From positions 108,156,176 through 108,220,175 of the forward strand of contig CM060897.1 of assembly GCA_030762935.1 (NCBI GenBank): a stretch of DNA of 64,000 bases, written 5' to 3'. A program made the translations under genes and the position numbers. Below are positions 33,542 through 45,796 of this stretch, piece after piece. Positions within the stretch are counted from its first letter, which is position 1. Each line of letters starts with the position of its first letter. Source of the stretch: Hymenopus coronatus (Eukaryota > Arthropoda > Insecta > Mantodea > Hymenopodidae). The notes under the pieces were generated by a model that made no database searches, was not told the DNA's origin, and worked only from the letters and a program-made list of their open reading frames with translations.

Positions 33542-34004
33542 CATATGTCTAATAAATTGCTTTAACTTAATGAGAACATTTTTTTTGAATACCAGTGTTA
33601 GAGGTGATGCGAAAGACATTTGGCATAAACTAAGATGTTTTAGATTAAACCACTTTATACCATATATTTGACAGTCAAAAATAATTGTGACGACATTCCT
33701 TCATCTGAATTAATTCTTTTAAAACGTTCAAAGTGTGAATTGAGTTTTTTCATGTCCAGTTGTGAAATGGGTTAGTCGGAAAGAAAATTCGTAGTTCTTA
33801 AATTTAAGTTTATCTTCAATTTTTGGAAAAACGATGATTTTGTGAGCTGACCACTGTTACTATTAGTTCACAATTTATTCCATTCGTTTAGCATCTGTTC
33901 TTTTAAATTATTTTTTATATATGTTTTAAAAACTGTTATGCGATTGTTATTGAAATTCGCTTCGTAAAATAAAAGAACAACGGACGACTTTCTTTTGGGG
34001 GGAA
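33542..34004. other. No gene recognised
   Basis: AT-rich, no feature. Confidence 0.35.
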
Positions 34005-34578
34005 AATATAACTATTTTCAAATTGAAACCAATGAGAAGGAATATCTCGGAAATGGTTGACCTCACAAAAATTGTATATTACATAAATTGTGTGTTTTTT
34101 CACAAATGTATATTTTTTGTGTCGTAACTATCTGTTGCGGTTTAGTAGTTGAGCAAATCATTCAAAAGGAAGAGGAAAGAAAACTCAAAATATACATTTT
34201 GTCACACAAGTATCTTTAATATACGTTATTTTAGTCAAAATCCTTAAGATCTATTTTAAAGAAAATAAAAAGTATTTAAATGTTTTCCATGTAAAGGTTA
34301 GTTTAGAGTGGGCAGATTTTTTTAAAATTTTGGTGTCGCATCCTTGGATGATACTGAACTTAAATATCAACTTCTGTGTTTAACCAACTCTTCGTTTTTG
34401 AGATATCGTGTTCACAAACAAACACATACACACAGACCTTTTTTCTAAAATTGCTTTTCTTTGATACAAGGGGATTCTAGAAAGTGCATTTCTAGTGAAA
34501 TTAGGGTATCGAATTTTGGGTGGAATGCAATACCTTCTCTACCTATGCATGAATGTACTAAGTAGAGCAAGTAAAACG
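34005..34578 (+). repeat. R1 copy lacking the 5' third
   Basis: Starts at the ttgaaaccaatgagaaggaa block and ends at an eroded 3' terminus (gaatgtactaagtagagcaa). Confidence 0.8.
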
Positions 34579-35938
34579 TTAATAAGAAATAAGTAACCCA
34601 GAAAATGTGTACTATTCTTAAACCCCTGCTAACTGATTGGTAAGGTTTCTCTTACCTTGTCCTTATCTTGCGCTCTTTCATCTTTTGTTGTGTCACACAA
34701 CGAAGTTGATATCTGTAAAGAGAGAAAGCTATTATCATACTTTTAATCAATGCAGGAATTATTATAAGCCTTTTCAGTCTTGACATTTTTGTTCCCTATG
34801 TTTGGGCCGCTTTAAAGATATATCATCTGCACTTCTGTTATTGGAACAATTGCTCATCGACAATGATAATCCCTATTTTAAAATTGTATCTAGAGATTTT
34901 TAGCCCAACCACAGTGAACCGTATATACAGTCGCAGCATTAGCACAAGACTGAACCTATGTTATTTAATGGAAGCATTCACATAGTAATCCAGTAATAGT
35001 AAATGGTAAGTTTTACTAAGCCTTAAATCGCACGGAGAATGGCGTCACACAAACAAAATATAATTCAAAAGAAAGTTTGTCATATTTATATAATCATCAA
35101 TAACATAAAAAGGATTTAAAACTAGCCAATTATAGAACCTTTTTATAAAAATAGGAAACGGTAACCTGTGATATTTTAGATGTATTTTATTACATATCAT
35201 TAGGCCCATTAGTAGATAATTTGACGCCATCTTATTTAAACTGAAATTAGAATATCCAAATTCAAATTATTTATTATATTATGTGTATGCTTATTACAAA
35301 CTTATTTAAAACTATCTTTCCTCTGTCAGGTGTATAGTGTTAAGTCATACATATATAATTTATTACTTTAAATAAATGTAATGTTTTAAAAAGAGGTTTA
35401 CAATGCTCACGCTCAGATTTAAATCACGCAATGCGTTACAAGCTCAAGTTACAGCAAAACTGCAATTGCAAACTTTATGCTTGCGTTGCGGGCATGAGAA
35501 AACATTCTGAATTTTCTTCTCCACACATTGACAACTTCTGAAGAACACACGATTGCGATTCGAGATTTTACGTCTACTACACAATCATGGTGCTCTTCCA
35601 CAGGACCGTGCCATTTTAAATACTGACGCCAGATACTGATCTGACGTTTACTAGATGCAAAACATTTTATTAATTAATAAAAATAGATGTATTTTAATTT
35701 TGAACATTATTTTGTTATTGAATTTTAAACTTGCCGTGCACTTGGAAGATTTCTACATACAATTACTCATATACAGTTCGTTTGTTATAAAACTTGGCCA
35801 CGGTCCGTGTGATCTTCACTGCCTTTCTCTGCGCGCGCGTCCTACATCCGTTCTGTCGTCACACGTACGTCAGTCTTACTTCCGTTCTAGTCCAGTTCGC
35901 ATGTGAATAACATTAGGAATGTTTACATGTGCTTTCAT
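34579..35938. other. No gene; possible 190-bp inverted-repeat unit at 35040-35230
   Basis: atggcgtca (35040-35048) faces tgacgccat (35222-35230), a 9-bp inverted pair around 170 bp of AT-rich DNA. This is too short to call a MITE with confidence. Nothing else was found. Confidence 0.3.
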
Positions 35939-36785
35939 AATGCAGTATTCATTACTACAATGAGTGTTTGTGTACAATACGTATGCGCCTTCAATCAAAT
36001 TGTAGGGAAGTAGTAAGGCAATTTGAAATTTCCTGGCGTGTGTGTTCCGAGTAGATAGGCCGTTCATTTCTTTATAAATACATTCGGAAGACGGGATCAA
36101 TTTGTGACAGAAAAAGAAAGGTACAGGCGTGTGCACGGAACAGGAATTAGACGAAATCGGAGAAAGGTTATAACGGTCAATTCAAAAATCTCTTAGGCAT
36201 CTTGCACAAGAAAATGTCATTTCGGAAGCTTCGGCATGGAACGCAACAAAACTTTTAAAACTCAAAGCATACAAGGTTGCTGTTGTCCAGGAATTGCTAC
36301 CACGTGATCACCAGGGTAAATTTCTGTAACTGCAAATGGAAATGACGTATTATTTAGGGACGGTTTTTAACTGCTGGGGTTCTCAGCGTCCCATTCTAAA
36401 TTGGGCGTGAAAGACCGCTTAATTTTGCTGAGGCCTCTCTATCAGGCTTGAGGTTCTTTTACGCGCCGTAAATCTACGACACGGGACTCTTTACCTCCCT
36501 TCCAGAGGATTTTTACACCCGCGACCTTGGGTATATGAAGTCAGCATGGTAACCATTACACCACGGAGGGCGACTTTCCGTAACTGCAGTTTGAGGAATG
36601 TTAGTAATGGAACATTCGATCCCGATTAATGCGGTTCAGTGACAAAACATGGTTTCATTTACGTTCATGTGTACATCACGACACAACCGATATTATGCTA
36701 CACATAAACCTAATCTCGTTCATGAAACTCCCTTGCATGATCAAAAAATCGGGGTATGATGCACAATAAATGGATACAATCCTGT
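35939..36785 (+). pseudogene. DUF4817-type transposase, split by SINE-D
   Basis: The ATG at 35939 (MQYSLLQ) is followed, over several frame breaks and stops, by pieces of an insect DUF4817 transposase: RRNRRKV, a RHLAQENVISEASAWNATKL segment and LKAYKVAVVQELLPRDHQGK (about 36190-36320) before SINE-D. After it come CSLRNVSNGTFD, a catalytic-Asp region reading SDKTWFHL (about 36640), RYYATHKPNLVHETPLHDQK and a final GV-stop-CTIN (about 36765). The last catalytic Asp region is not seen. Codon order is continuous across the insertion, so the SINE landed in a transposase that was once contiguous. Confidence 0.8.
36338..36571 (-). repeat. SINE-D copy inside the DUF4817 transposon
   Basis: Reverse D: cagcgtcccattctaaattg, cgtgaaagaccgctta, gccgtaaatctacgac, then B box (acacccgcgaccttgg) and head ending ccattacaccacggaggg. 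tttctgtaactgca (about 36323-36337) and tttccgtaactgca (about 36573-36586) flank it as a 14-bp duplication with one mismatch. Confidence 0.87.
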
Positions 36786-37380
36786 AATAAGGTATGTTTT
36801 GTGTTTATTCTGGTAATTGTTAATATGAGATTTTATTTGACGTCCACACACATAGTGACTGCCAGTCAAGTGTACAGTACATGACCGGGAGACGGACCAT
36901 GCGCCTGACGGCCAAGTTTTGTAGCATACTTACTGTACAACTCCGTGTCAACGCTGCACTGTGCTTACTACGCGCTTTGGACTATACTGCGTTATGTTAG
37001 CTCTGCGTCTTTATTGTGAATGGAGCCTGCAATTTTCATTTTACATATGCATATATTCGCACTCTAAGCCTCATTTTCATTCTCTAGAGAAATCACAGAA
37101 GCAGTCTAAAACGTTTTTGTTCCTATACTCTAAAGTTATTTAATCTGCTTATTCAAAAAAAAAAAAAAAAAAAACCTGGAAAAGTGAAGTTCATTTAGAC
37201 TACCACCTTCAGCACGATCCACGTGTTGTTACCGTTCTTTAAAAAAAAAACTATCCAAAACAACATATAGCTCCGAATATCTTAAGAATTAAACGTATAT
37301 TTAGCATTTCATACAGATTATTTACAACGAAGGTATTACAGTGAATAACAGGGCGAGATTTGTCAATAAAACAAAAATCA
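36786..37380. other. No gene; A20 run at 37155-37174
   Basis: One homopolymer run, and otherwise nothing recognised. Confidence 0.4.
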
Positions 37381-38128
37381 GGTGTTCCATTCACGTGACG
37401 TTCTACAAAGATACCTATTCTTTCAAAAGCGTACTCTTTGGTCTACATAAAGCTAATCAAGATACACATTTTCCCAGAAATGCTCTTATTAGTTAGCTCC
37501 TGATATGTAAAAGGGAAATAAGCGAATATAATAGCCTAAGCGGGCCAAATCTTTAAAAATTGTCATTGAAATTAAGAGTCTCTTTCCATGCTCAGGGATA
37601 AAGCAAAAATATTATGAAACGGATAAGGGTGTTTTAAAATTGCAACCATTAACGGGGGAGGGGGGAAGTATTTGACATAAATTGAGTATTTTTACGAGAT
37701 CTACATTTTTTAAGTTGTCGTAAGTTTTTGTCTATAAGAGATATTATGCAATAATATATTACGATACAAATTTAGGAAGTTATTGCACAATTGAGGAAAA
37801 GTACCTTTTCCAAGACATTCATTGTTATTAGTTTCAATTTTAACCTACTTAAACTCTATAAAACGGGAATTTATCTTTCTTTTCACATCTCTTTTGTTTT
37901 ACTCCGGGCCTTGGAAAGAGATCCGAATTTTAATGACAAACGCACAGCGAAATATTTTAAAAGATTTAACTGTCGCTTTAGCCTAGTCAATTACCCTCTC
38001 TCCCTTCTACTTAAAAAGAGCTAAGTAATAAGACCATTTGATTAGCATGATGTAGATAAAAGAATATTCTTTTGAAGGAATACCTTGTTTGCACAACAGA
38101 TAGAGAAGGTTATAACACATCACATTTT
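37381..38128. repeat. R1 inverted half-pair (head-to-head foldback)
   Basis: 37381-37770 is the 5' half of R1 in plus orientation (gtgttccattcacgtgac to gtttttgtctat). 37793-38128 is the 5' half in minus orientation, ending in agagaaggttataacacatc. The two halves face each other around a short AT-rich joint. The same arrangement occurs at 52168-52907. Confidence 0.78.
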
Positions 38129-38729
38129 ACACTGTCACCGCCAGTAACAAAGCTAATAAATCACCACACTCCTATAATAAATACCAGCAAATACTCGAGT
38201 AAAACAAAAAGAAGAAAGCTACGATTACGTCACAGTTTCCAACAAAAAGGGCATTGCCCCCAGATGCTGGATTGGCTCTGGGCCACCAGAATTGCCAACT
38301 GCATTTGCATCCCACCACAAAGTGTCAGCAGAAGAATTATGTAGCACAACGGCGTCATGCTCCAGCAGCAGATGGTACAGGAGAATTTGGCAGAATTACA
38401 CCTCATCGACACAGGAAGTCATGAAGACTTCTAAATCGCCAAGTAATATACAAGTATTAAAAGCTCCACGAAGCAATTCAGCAACTTTAATTTACTACTA
38501 AAACTATCATGACCATGTGAATGTATCACCAAGTACTCTCGCGTGCATAGCATCTGTCACGTGTCTAGTCACTTCATTGGCTGCCGTGACGGTTGTGTGT
38601 CACAAAATATTTAATTATTTAACATGAATACTGTATTTCACGCGCGGCTCGTGATTTCAAAATTGGGGAAGCTGTTAAGTACCAAAGTAAAGATGATAAA
38701 GAAGGAAAAACAGAAATTAAATGAACTGC
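38129..38729. other. No gene; CCAAT/E-box motif at 38556-38589
   Basis: The reverse complement of 38556-38589 (acggcagccaatgaagtga then ctagacacgtgac) is also at 50824-50858. No promoter can be asserted. Confidence 0.35.
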
Positions 38730-39183
38730 GGTTCTTAGCGTCCCATTCTATAGTGCTTTTTTTTTTTTCTTTTTTTATAAAAATACAGTTCCAAAGACTG
38801 GTCGGGACTCCGGCGCTGTATTCTTTTTTCTTATTATTCCTTTTATTTTTCCCTTTCCCCTAAATGTTCTTCGCTTACCAATTTTTTGTTTCATGACAAA
38901 CACCCATGTCCAAGGCGGGACTAGAACCCACGATCCCCTGCGCTACGAAGCACCAAAGCGAGCGCAGCCATGAGGATCAGCATATATTTGGTCATGAAAG
39001 ATCAGTTAATTTTTCTCACAGGTCTCTTTATCAGGATTGAAATCCTTTTACGTGCTGTAAATCTAAGACCAACGACTTCACTTCCCGAAAAATTCAATCG
39101 CCCTCCGCCAGGTTTGAACCCGCGACCTTGGGAACCCGTGGCTAGGGTATTTGGCTAGCATTTTACTCCTAGACCACAGAGGA
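38730..39183 (-). repeat. SINE-D copy split by SINE-E
   Basis: The D tail (gttcttagcgtcccattcta) is at 38730-38757 and the D body and head (gtctctttatcaggattgaa, cgtgctgtaaatctaagac, B box tttgaacccgcgacctt) at about 38998-39183. The interval is a SINE-E. Confidence 0.82.
38758..38983 (-). repeat. SINE-E copy nested in SINE-D
   Basis: T-rich (poly-A in reverse) left end, then ggtcgggactccggcgctg, and at the right the head with B box gggactagaaccc and gctacgaagcaccaaagcga. Confidence 0.82.
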
Positions 39184-39479
39184 CAAGAGCAATAAATAAA
39201 TGAAAGAAAGAAAAACATTTAAGTATCAATAATGTTAACATACTATATAATGCAGATTTAATTTATATCGAAATTCAGGATTGTTTTTGCAATGCTCTTA
39301 ACATAATTTTTTCGGACATTTTAACACATCAAATAACCCCCTCAATCACTAACATTAACATAAACAGAGGACTCAGGGATAAAACAGAAAAGTTCGATTT
39401 TAATTACATAGATAACAATAAGCCTAAGAAAACCTACCGTTCACTAAGCGAAAACTGTCGTCATACACTCACAGATGAC

Positions 39480-39604
39480 AGAATGTGACTTTCTCTATCC
39501 CTCTGGAACATATTATTGTTAATAAGCTTATTCTTCTATCTACTTCATGTAGACCGAGATAAACATTACCAGAAATGGTGTTATTACTTAGTTCCTTATA
39601 AGTG
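39480..39604 (+). repeat. R1 5'-end fragment
   Basis: atgtgactttctctatccct to gttccttataagtg, abutting a reverse R1 copy. Confidence 0.7.
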
Positions 39605-40178
39605 TTTATTTTCTCAAAATTGATTAAAATACTCTAAATTTGATTAAACTATTTTGTGTTTAGGATATTTTTGTGACAAATGAAATGCATATCTTGAATT
39701 TTCTGGGAATAGCCTCTGGAGACTTCTTTATTTCGGATGACTTTCGTATAACTGGCAAACCATAAGAGACAGACAAAAACTTACCACGCATTAACTGTTA
39801 TGTACAATTTTTTTTTTTTGTAGAGCTAATCGAGGTATTCCAGATTATTGATATCAATTTTACGGTACCATAACTTTTCTCGAACGGGAAGACATTTTTT
39901 TTCTCGTTTCCCGTTTGTTTACTCCTGGCAAGAAAAGAGAATGCAATGTCAATTGTTTCACATACCGGTCAGCTTTTCAAGGACTTGTACTATCACTGTA
40001 GGCTAATACATCCCCTTATTTCCCTTCTACTTACAAAGAAACAAGTAATATGACTTATTCTGTTTATGTATATCTTGATTAGCATGATGTAGCTAAAGAT
40101 TAATCTTTTGAATAAAAGGCTTGTTTGCGGAACAACTAGAGAAAGCCATGTGAATGGAACACATCAGATTTTTTGTGT
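39605..40178 (-). repeat. R1 copy, 3' truncated
   Basis: From ttctcaaaattgattaaaat to the 5' block (aagccatgtgaatggaacac). Confidence 0.8.
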
Positions 40179-40860
40179 GAACTTACCAAACTTGATATAT
40201 AAGTTTAATGTCTACGAAGGATGAGACACGAAGATTCTCAAGAAAATCCCGTCAACCTAAACTACCGTTTACATGGAAATATATATTTTTGTTTTTATCA
40301 AAAATGGCTCTAAGGATTTTCATTAACGTATATTATAGATATTTACGTATAATTTACAAATAATATGTACATCTTTAACTTTCTGGGAATAGCTTCTGAA
40401 GATTAGAATGAATTTTCCCGAGTTTTGCATACCGTAAGAAGTAAGACAAAAAACTTACTACACAAAAATGTAGATTTCGTTAAAACACACAATTGATGTC
40501 ATATACATTTTTTGTAGAGCTGGCCGTTTCCAGGATATTCTTTGATATTGGTTTCAGTTGTAAACTACTTAACTTTTGTCAAACGGGGTTATCTTTCCAG
40601 TCATCGCTCTTTAGTTTACTACTGGCCTTGCAAAGCGAACCGAACTTCAATTGTTCATATAGCGACCAGCTTTTAAAAGATCTATCGCTTTAGCATATTC
40701 CCATATTTTCCTTCTTCTTACAGGGAATTTAGACCAATTCTACTAATGCTTATCTCGATTAGCATGATTTAAATAAAAGAATACTTTTGTAAGAATACGT
40801 AGTTTGTTTAAGGCACGGGCAGAGAAAGTCATGTGAATGGAATACATAAGATTTTTCTGA
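40179..40860 (-). repeat. R1 copy, tandem with the preceding one
   Basis: Starts at the accaaacttgatatataag block immediately after the previous copy ends, in the same orientation, and ends gaaagtcatgtgaatggaa. Confidence 0.82.
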
Positions 40861-41127
40861 TCGAAAATGCACTTTTTTGTGGGAATGAAACTACGAGTAA
40901 ATATTATTGAACTGTGGCAAGAGATGGCGGCACATGTTACACAGACTTAACCTATAACTGTTTCAGAACATGCAGGAACGAAATGTAAGTCTCTAACTTC
41001 ACTAATAGAGCATTTGCAAGCACATAGAAACCAGGCAATTGTATAAGACCGTATAAAACTAGAAAACTTGATTAGCTGTCAACAAGAAAAATGTTATAGC
41101 TCTGTAGTGCAAACAAATGTGTTCGTT

Positions 41128-41352
41128 GCCCGCCTGTGTAATGTGTCTGCTTCACATTCAACAGATCGTGAGTTCGAATTTCACTTAGGGTGAGTTACTC
41201 GGATAAGGCTTTTTTCGGAGTTTTCCCTTATCCTGAGAAGACAAATGTCGAGTAAGTTTAAGCTTCATGGACCCCGAGATCATTTGAGCATAATTTCACC
41301 AATTTCATCCATCATGCGATATGAGCAACCTTAAAGGACGTTAAGAAGAAGA
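41128..41352 (+). repeat. SINE-B copy
   Basis: Head cgcctgtgtaatgtgtctgc with B box gttcgaatttca, then the standard B body to aaaggacgttaagaagaag. R1 begins at its very end. Confidence 0.88.
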
Positions 41353-41359
41353 AAAAAGT

Positions 41360-42207
41360 CTGATGTGTTCCATTCACATGACTTTCTCTACTTCTCTGTA
41401 ACAAATTATTGTTAATAAGCTTATTCTTCTATTTACTTTATGCTAATCGAGAAAAAATTAGCAGAAATAGTCCTGTTACTTGCTTCCTTGTAAGTAGACG
41501 CGAAATATGGCAGTATCATAGGTTAAATTGATACTCAAAAGCTGGTTACTAGGTAACTGAAGTTCCTTTGTTTGTATGGACACGAGTTGTCAAATTCCTG
41601 TATGAGAAAAGTACAAGTTGTTCAAAGCTGAACCCCAAAGCAAGAAATATCTAAAAAACGATCAACTCCTCGAAAAAAATGTATATAACATACACTGTGT
41701 GTTTTAATGTGCTCTACATTTTTGTGTGGTTAGGTTTTGTCCATTTCTTACGGTTTAGCAGTGATGCAGAATTTCGTAAAACTCATCCAGAATAAAGTAG
41801 TCTTCAGAGGATATTCCCAGAAAATTCAAGATATACATAGTTGTCAGGTAAGTATCTTTAATATATGATATTTTAATCGAAATTGTTAAGAGCCATTTGT
41901 GAGAAAATCAAAATTTTCGAAAAAAGTTCCATGTAAAGTGTAGTTGGGGGTGGGGAGATTTTCTTGAAAATCTTTGTGTCATATCCTTGTAAGATACCAA
42001 ACTTAAATACCAAGTTTGGTATTTAATGATATTTTCCTTTTTGAGCTATGCTGTCCAGACACACACACGGACCTTTTTCCAATAATGCTTTTTTTGGATT
42101 CAGGGGCACCCAAAACATGTATTTCCGGTGAAATCTCGGTATCGAATTTTTGGGTGCAACACAATATCTTCTCTACACACTATGTACATAGTACGTGTAG
42201 AGAAAGT
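41360..42207 (+). repeat. R1 complete copy with possible 7-bp duplication
   Basis: 848 bp from ctgatgtgttccattcacat to gtgtagagaaagt. aaaaagt occurs on both sides (41353-41359, 42208-42214). The 3' hairpin is clear: ctctacacactatgta faces tacatagtacgtgtagag. Confidence 0.87.
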
Positions 42208-42299
42208 AAAAAGTGTTCGTGGAAAAGACAGGAGGTGCAGAGAATTCCGCGTTGCAATGCAGAGTAAGGCAAGTGCCACCAATGCTACGAAACTAAACA

Positions 42300-42912
42300 T
42301 CTAATGTGTTTTATTCACATGACTTTCTCTATATCTCTGTAACGAATTATTAAACAACTTGTTCTTCTATTTCATACTAATCGAGATAAACATTAGAAGA
42401 AATGCTTTCTTGTAAGTAGAAGGGAAATAATGGGGTACAATAGGCTAAAATGACAGTCAACTCTTCTAAAAGCTGGTTACCATGAGGATGAAGTAAATTT
42501 CTTTGCAATGCCAGGAGTTAACGAATTCCCATATGTGAAAAGATAGATGTATTTTAAAACTAAAACTAATAAGGAATATCCTAAAAATGGCCAACTTCAA
42601 GAAAAACATATGACATGTTCTAAAAATGTTCCTTGTGAAGTGTAGTTTGTAGGGGGGGGGGGTTCTTGAAAAATCTTCATCCTTAGCAGATACTAAACAT
42701 AAACACCAAGTTTGGTATTTAAACGGTCGTTTCTTTTTTGAATTAGGCTATTCGCAGTCACACACAGACACAACCACAAACCTTTTTCTAAAAATTCTTT
42801 TTTCGGACTCAGGGACCTCAAAACATACATTTCCGGTAGAATGTTCGATCGAATTTTTGGTGGAACACAATGCCATCTTTATCCACTATGTATACTGTAC
42901 ATATGGGTTATG
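42300..42912 (+). repeat. R1 copy with internal deletion
   Basis: Normal 5' half to gaaaaacatatgacatg, then a jump to ttccttgtgaagtgtag and the 3' third. About 220 bp of the middle is missing. Confidence 0.8.
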
Positions 42913-43224
42913 TAAATTAAAAATGGCGCTAAAACATATGTTAATCGGAATTTTACCTGTTTCGAAATTGTACCAGCTTAGCCTATCTTCCACTTTATTA
43001 ATGAACGTATCTTGTGCGAGAAACCAAACGGAGTGCCCCGCGGTCAGCAGACGCCAGTAAATCTACCACTCCTTGACACTGTAGTTTGCGGTTGTAACAG
43101 ATGCTTCGCTGAGATAAGCAGCTAGACATAAAGTTAGGCAAAAACGTTACTAAGCAACAGCCAATTGCACTGTAATGGTTTTTGTCCTTGCTGGCAAAAG
43201 TGCACATGCAAGCAATGTATCACA
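42913..43224. other. No gene recognised
   Basis: Short frames only (69 codons at most), none with known motifs. Confidence 0.35.
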
Positions 43225-43620
43225 GAGCCTGCTTTATTACTTTCTCTACACGTACTATATACATAGTGTATAGAGAATGTATTGCATTCGACCCAAAAAT
43301 TCGATACCGAGATTTCACCGGAAATACGTGTTTTGGGCCCTCCTGAATAATAATATTAATAATAAAAAAAGAAAAAAAAGAAAACGTGTTTGAAAAAAGG
43401 TCCGTGTGTGTGCGCGTGTGTATGTCTATGGACAGCATAGCTCAAAAACGAAAAGACCGTTAAATACCAAATTTAGTATTTAAGTTAGGTATCTTCCAAG
43501 GATGCGGCACGAAGATTTTCAAGAAAAAACCCCACCCCAACTACCCTTTACATGGAACTTTCCAAGAACATTTTGATTTACTCAAAAATGACTCTAACGA
43601 TTTTGATTAAAATCTCTTAT
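43225..43620 (-). repeat. R1 3' half, reversed
   Basis: Well-preserved 3' terminus (actttctctacacgtactat then atacatagtgtatagaga), ending at gattttgattaaaatctc. Confidence 0.83.
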
Positions 43621-44045
43621 AGCTAACAGCCTAAGTGATATACTACGTTAGTTTTAATTGGTTCACGGGAAGAGACTCTTCTGAGAGCGGGAAGACTAGG
43701 CAATTAGATAATAGTTTTAATGCTTAGACAGAACAGGTGTGTACCTTATTCTATGGAGACGCGAGTTCTCAGTTTGTCCTCATTTACGGTACAACATTGT
43801 CGGTTTTCATTTACTGTATTATCCTTGCAAATAGACGAGAGTACGCAAGTTCTGCAGTACAAGGATTGGGAGAAAGAGGCGGAGACTTCAAGCGATAGTC
43901 TGCAGTCGCACAGGAGAACTGGGATGACACAACAAACATATCCATATTATTTTTATTAGTAAGCATCGATTTGTGTGCATAAAATATCCAACATATGCGT
44001 GCATTTATATTGTCAAAATCGTATAATGCCATTATTATTTTGTTT
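43621..44045. other. No gene recognised
   Basis: No repeat matched. Confidence 0.35.
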
Positions 44046-44144
44046 AGTACGTGAAGTTGTATTCTACCCAAAAGTTTGATACTGAGATATCACCGGAAAT
44101 ACAGGTTTTGTGATTCCCTGAATCCAAAAATCCAAGAAAAGTGT

Positions 44145-44200
<56 letters not shown>

Positions 44201-44330
44201 AGTGGGATGCTCAAAAACAAAAAGTCAGTCAAATAGTAAAGTTAATATTTAAGTTCAGTATCTTCCAAGAATACGACACGAAAATTTCCAAGAAAATCCC
44301 CACCCCTTGACTAACTAATCTTTACGTGTA
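44046..44330 (-). repeat. R1 3' third with expanded microsatellite
   Basis: ttctacccaaaagtttgata and tatcaccggaaatacagg lead into a 53-bp GT run at 44146-44198 in place of the internal CA tract, then ctcaaaaacaaaaagtc. Confidence 0.8.
44146..44198 (+). repeat. (GT)26 microsatellite
   Basis: Pure GT run inside R1. Confidence 0.95.
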
Positions 44331-44334
44331 ACAT

Positions 44335-44560
44335 TTTCCCTCTATCTTTTTCCCCTTGTTTTCCTCCCCCCCCCCTCACCAATTTGCGCTGCGTTTCCTT
44401 TGTGGACCTATATGTTTACCGATTTCTGTTTTACTCACAAATGCACACACATTTATAAACAAACACCCATTCCCAAGGCGCACTCGAACTCACGATCCCC
44501 TACGCCACGAAACACCAAAGCTAGGTATTTTAGCGCGACCACGAGGAACATGAGTTGAAA
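44335..44560 (-). repeat. SINE-E copy
   Basis: Reverse E, diverged: pyrimidine-rich left part, ccattcccaaggcgcactcg, a degenerate B box and a head with acgccacgaaacaccaaagc and cgcgaccacgaggaac. Confidence 0.72.
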
Positions 44561-44934
44561 ATTATATTTAAAACTCGCATTAATAATTAATGGTATTGTG
44601 ATTTTACATACATTTGCAATAATTTCGCGATAATTTTCGGGCAGAATGCCTAATGGCACGAAAAAAATTAAAACTGAGAGGTAACTAAGGTAACATTATT
44701 CTAAAACCCCTATTTCCAAATTCAAAGCATTTTGTTTCAAAATAATATAAATAGAATCAAATATCATATTCGACATCACCAAACTGCGGCATACAAGTTT
44801 TTCGTTTTTGATAGTTGTGCTGTCGGTTAAACTAAGTTATACATAGAAAAAATCTCTTGCTGTTAGTATTTGATATCGCCAGCTAAAGGCTCTGAAGGCA
44901 CTTTTCACAAACCAAAAAACAAAACAAACAACAA
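44561..44934. other. No gene recognised
   Basis: No repeat matched. Confidence 0.35.
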
Positions 44935-44941
44935 TAAAAAA

Positions 44942-45796
44942 TCTGATGTTTACCATTCACATGACTTTCTCCATATCCCTGCAACAAATAATTCTTAAAA
45001 AGCTTATACTTCTATTTATTTTATGCTAATCAGAAAAAAATAGCAGAAATAGTCTAATTACTCGCTTCCTTGTAAGTAGATGCGAAATAAGGGACAACCG
45101 TAGGTTAAAGCGATAGTCAAAAGCTGGTTGCTATGTCAATGAAGTTCCTTTGTTTATATGGATAGGAGTTGACAAGTTCCTGTATGAGAAAAGTATACGT
45201 TTTTCATAGCAGAAACCAAAAATAAGGAATGTCACAAAAACGACGAACTCCACGACAAAAATGTATATAACATAAATTGTCTGTTTTAATGTGCTCTACA
45301 TTTTTGTGTAGTAAGTTTTTGTCCATCTCTTACAGTTTAGCAGTTATTCAAAATTTAGTAAAATTCATCCACAATAAACTACTCTTCAGAGGCTATTCCC
45401 AGAAAATTCAAGATATACATTTTATTTGTCAGTTAAATATGTTTAATATACGAAATTTTAATCAAAATCGTTAGAGCCATTTTTGAGAAAGTAAAAAATT
45501 TGGAAAAAAGTTCCATGTAAAGGGTAGTTGGGGGTGGAGGGATTTTTCTCAAAATCTTCGTGTCGCATCCCTGGAAGATACTAAACTTAAATACCAAGTT
45601 TGGTATTTTACCGACTTTTCGTTTTTGAGTTATCATGTTCACAGACACACACACACACACGGACCTTTTTGTGAAAATGCTTTTTTTGGATATTGGGGAC
45701 CCTAAAACATATATTTCCGGTGAAATCTCGGTATCGAATTTTTGGTGGAGTGCAATACTTTCTCTATACACTATGTACATAGGCGTATGGAGAAAG
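44942..45796 (+). repeat. R1 complete copy with possible 7-bp duplication
   Basis: 855 bp, all blocks present, from tctgatgtttaccattcac to tatggagaaag. taaaaaa flanks both ends (44935-44941, 45797-45803), but its A-richness makes chance possible. Confidence 0.85.
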
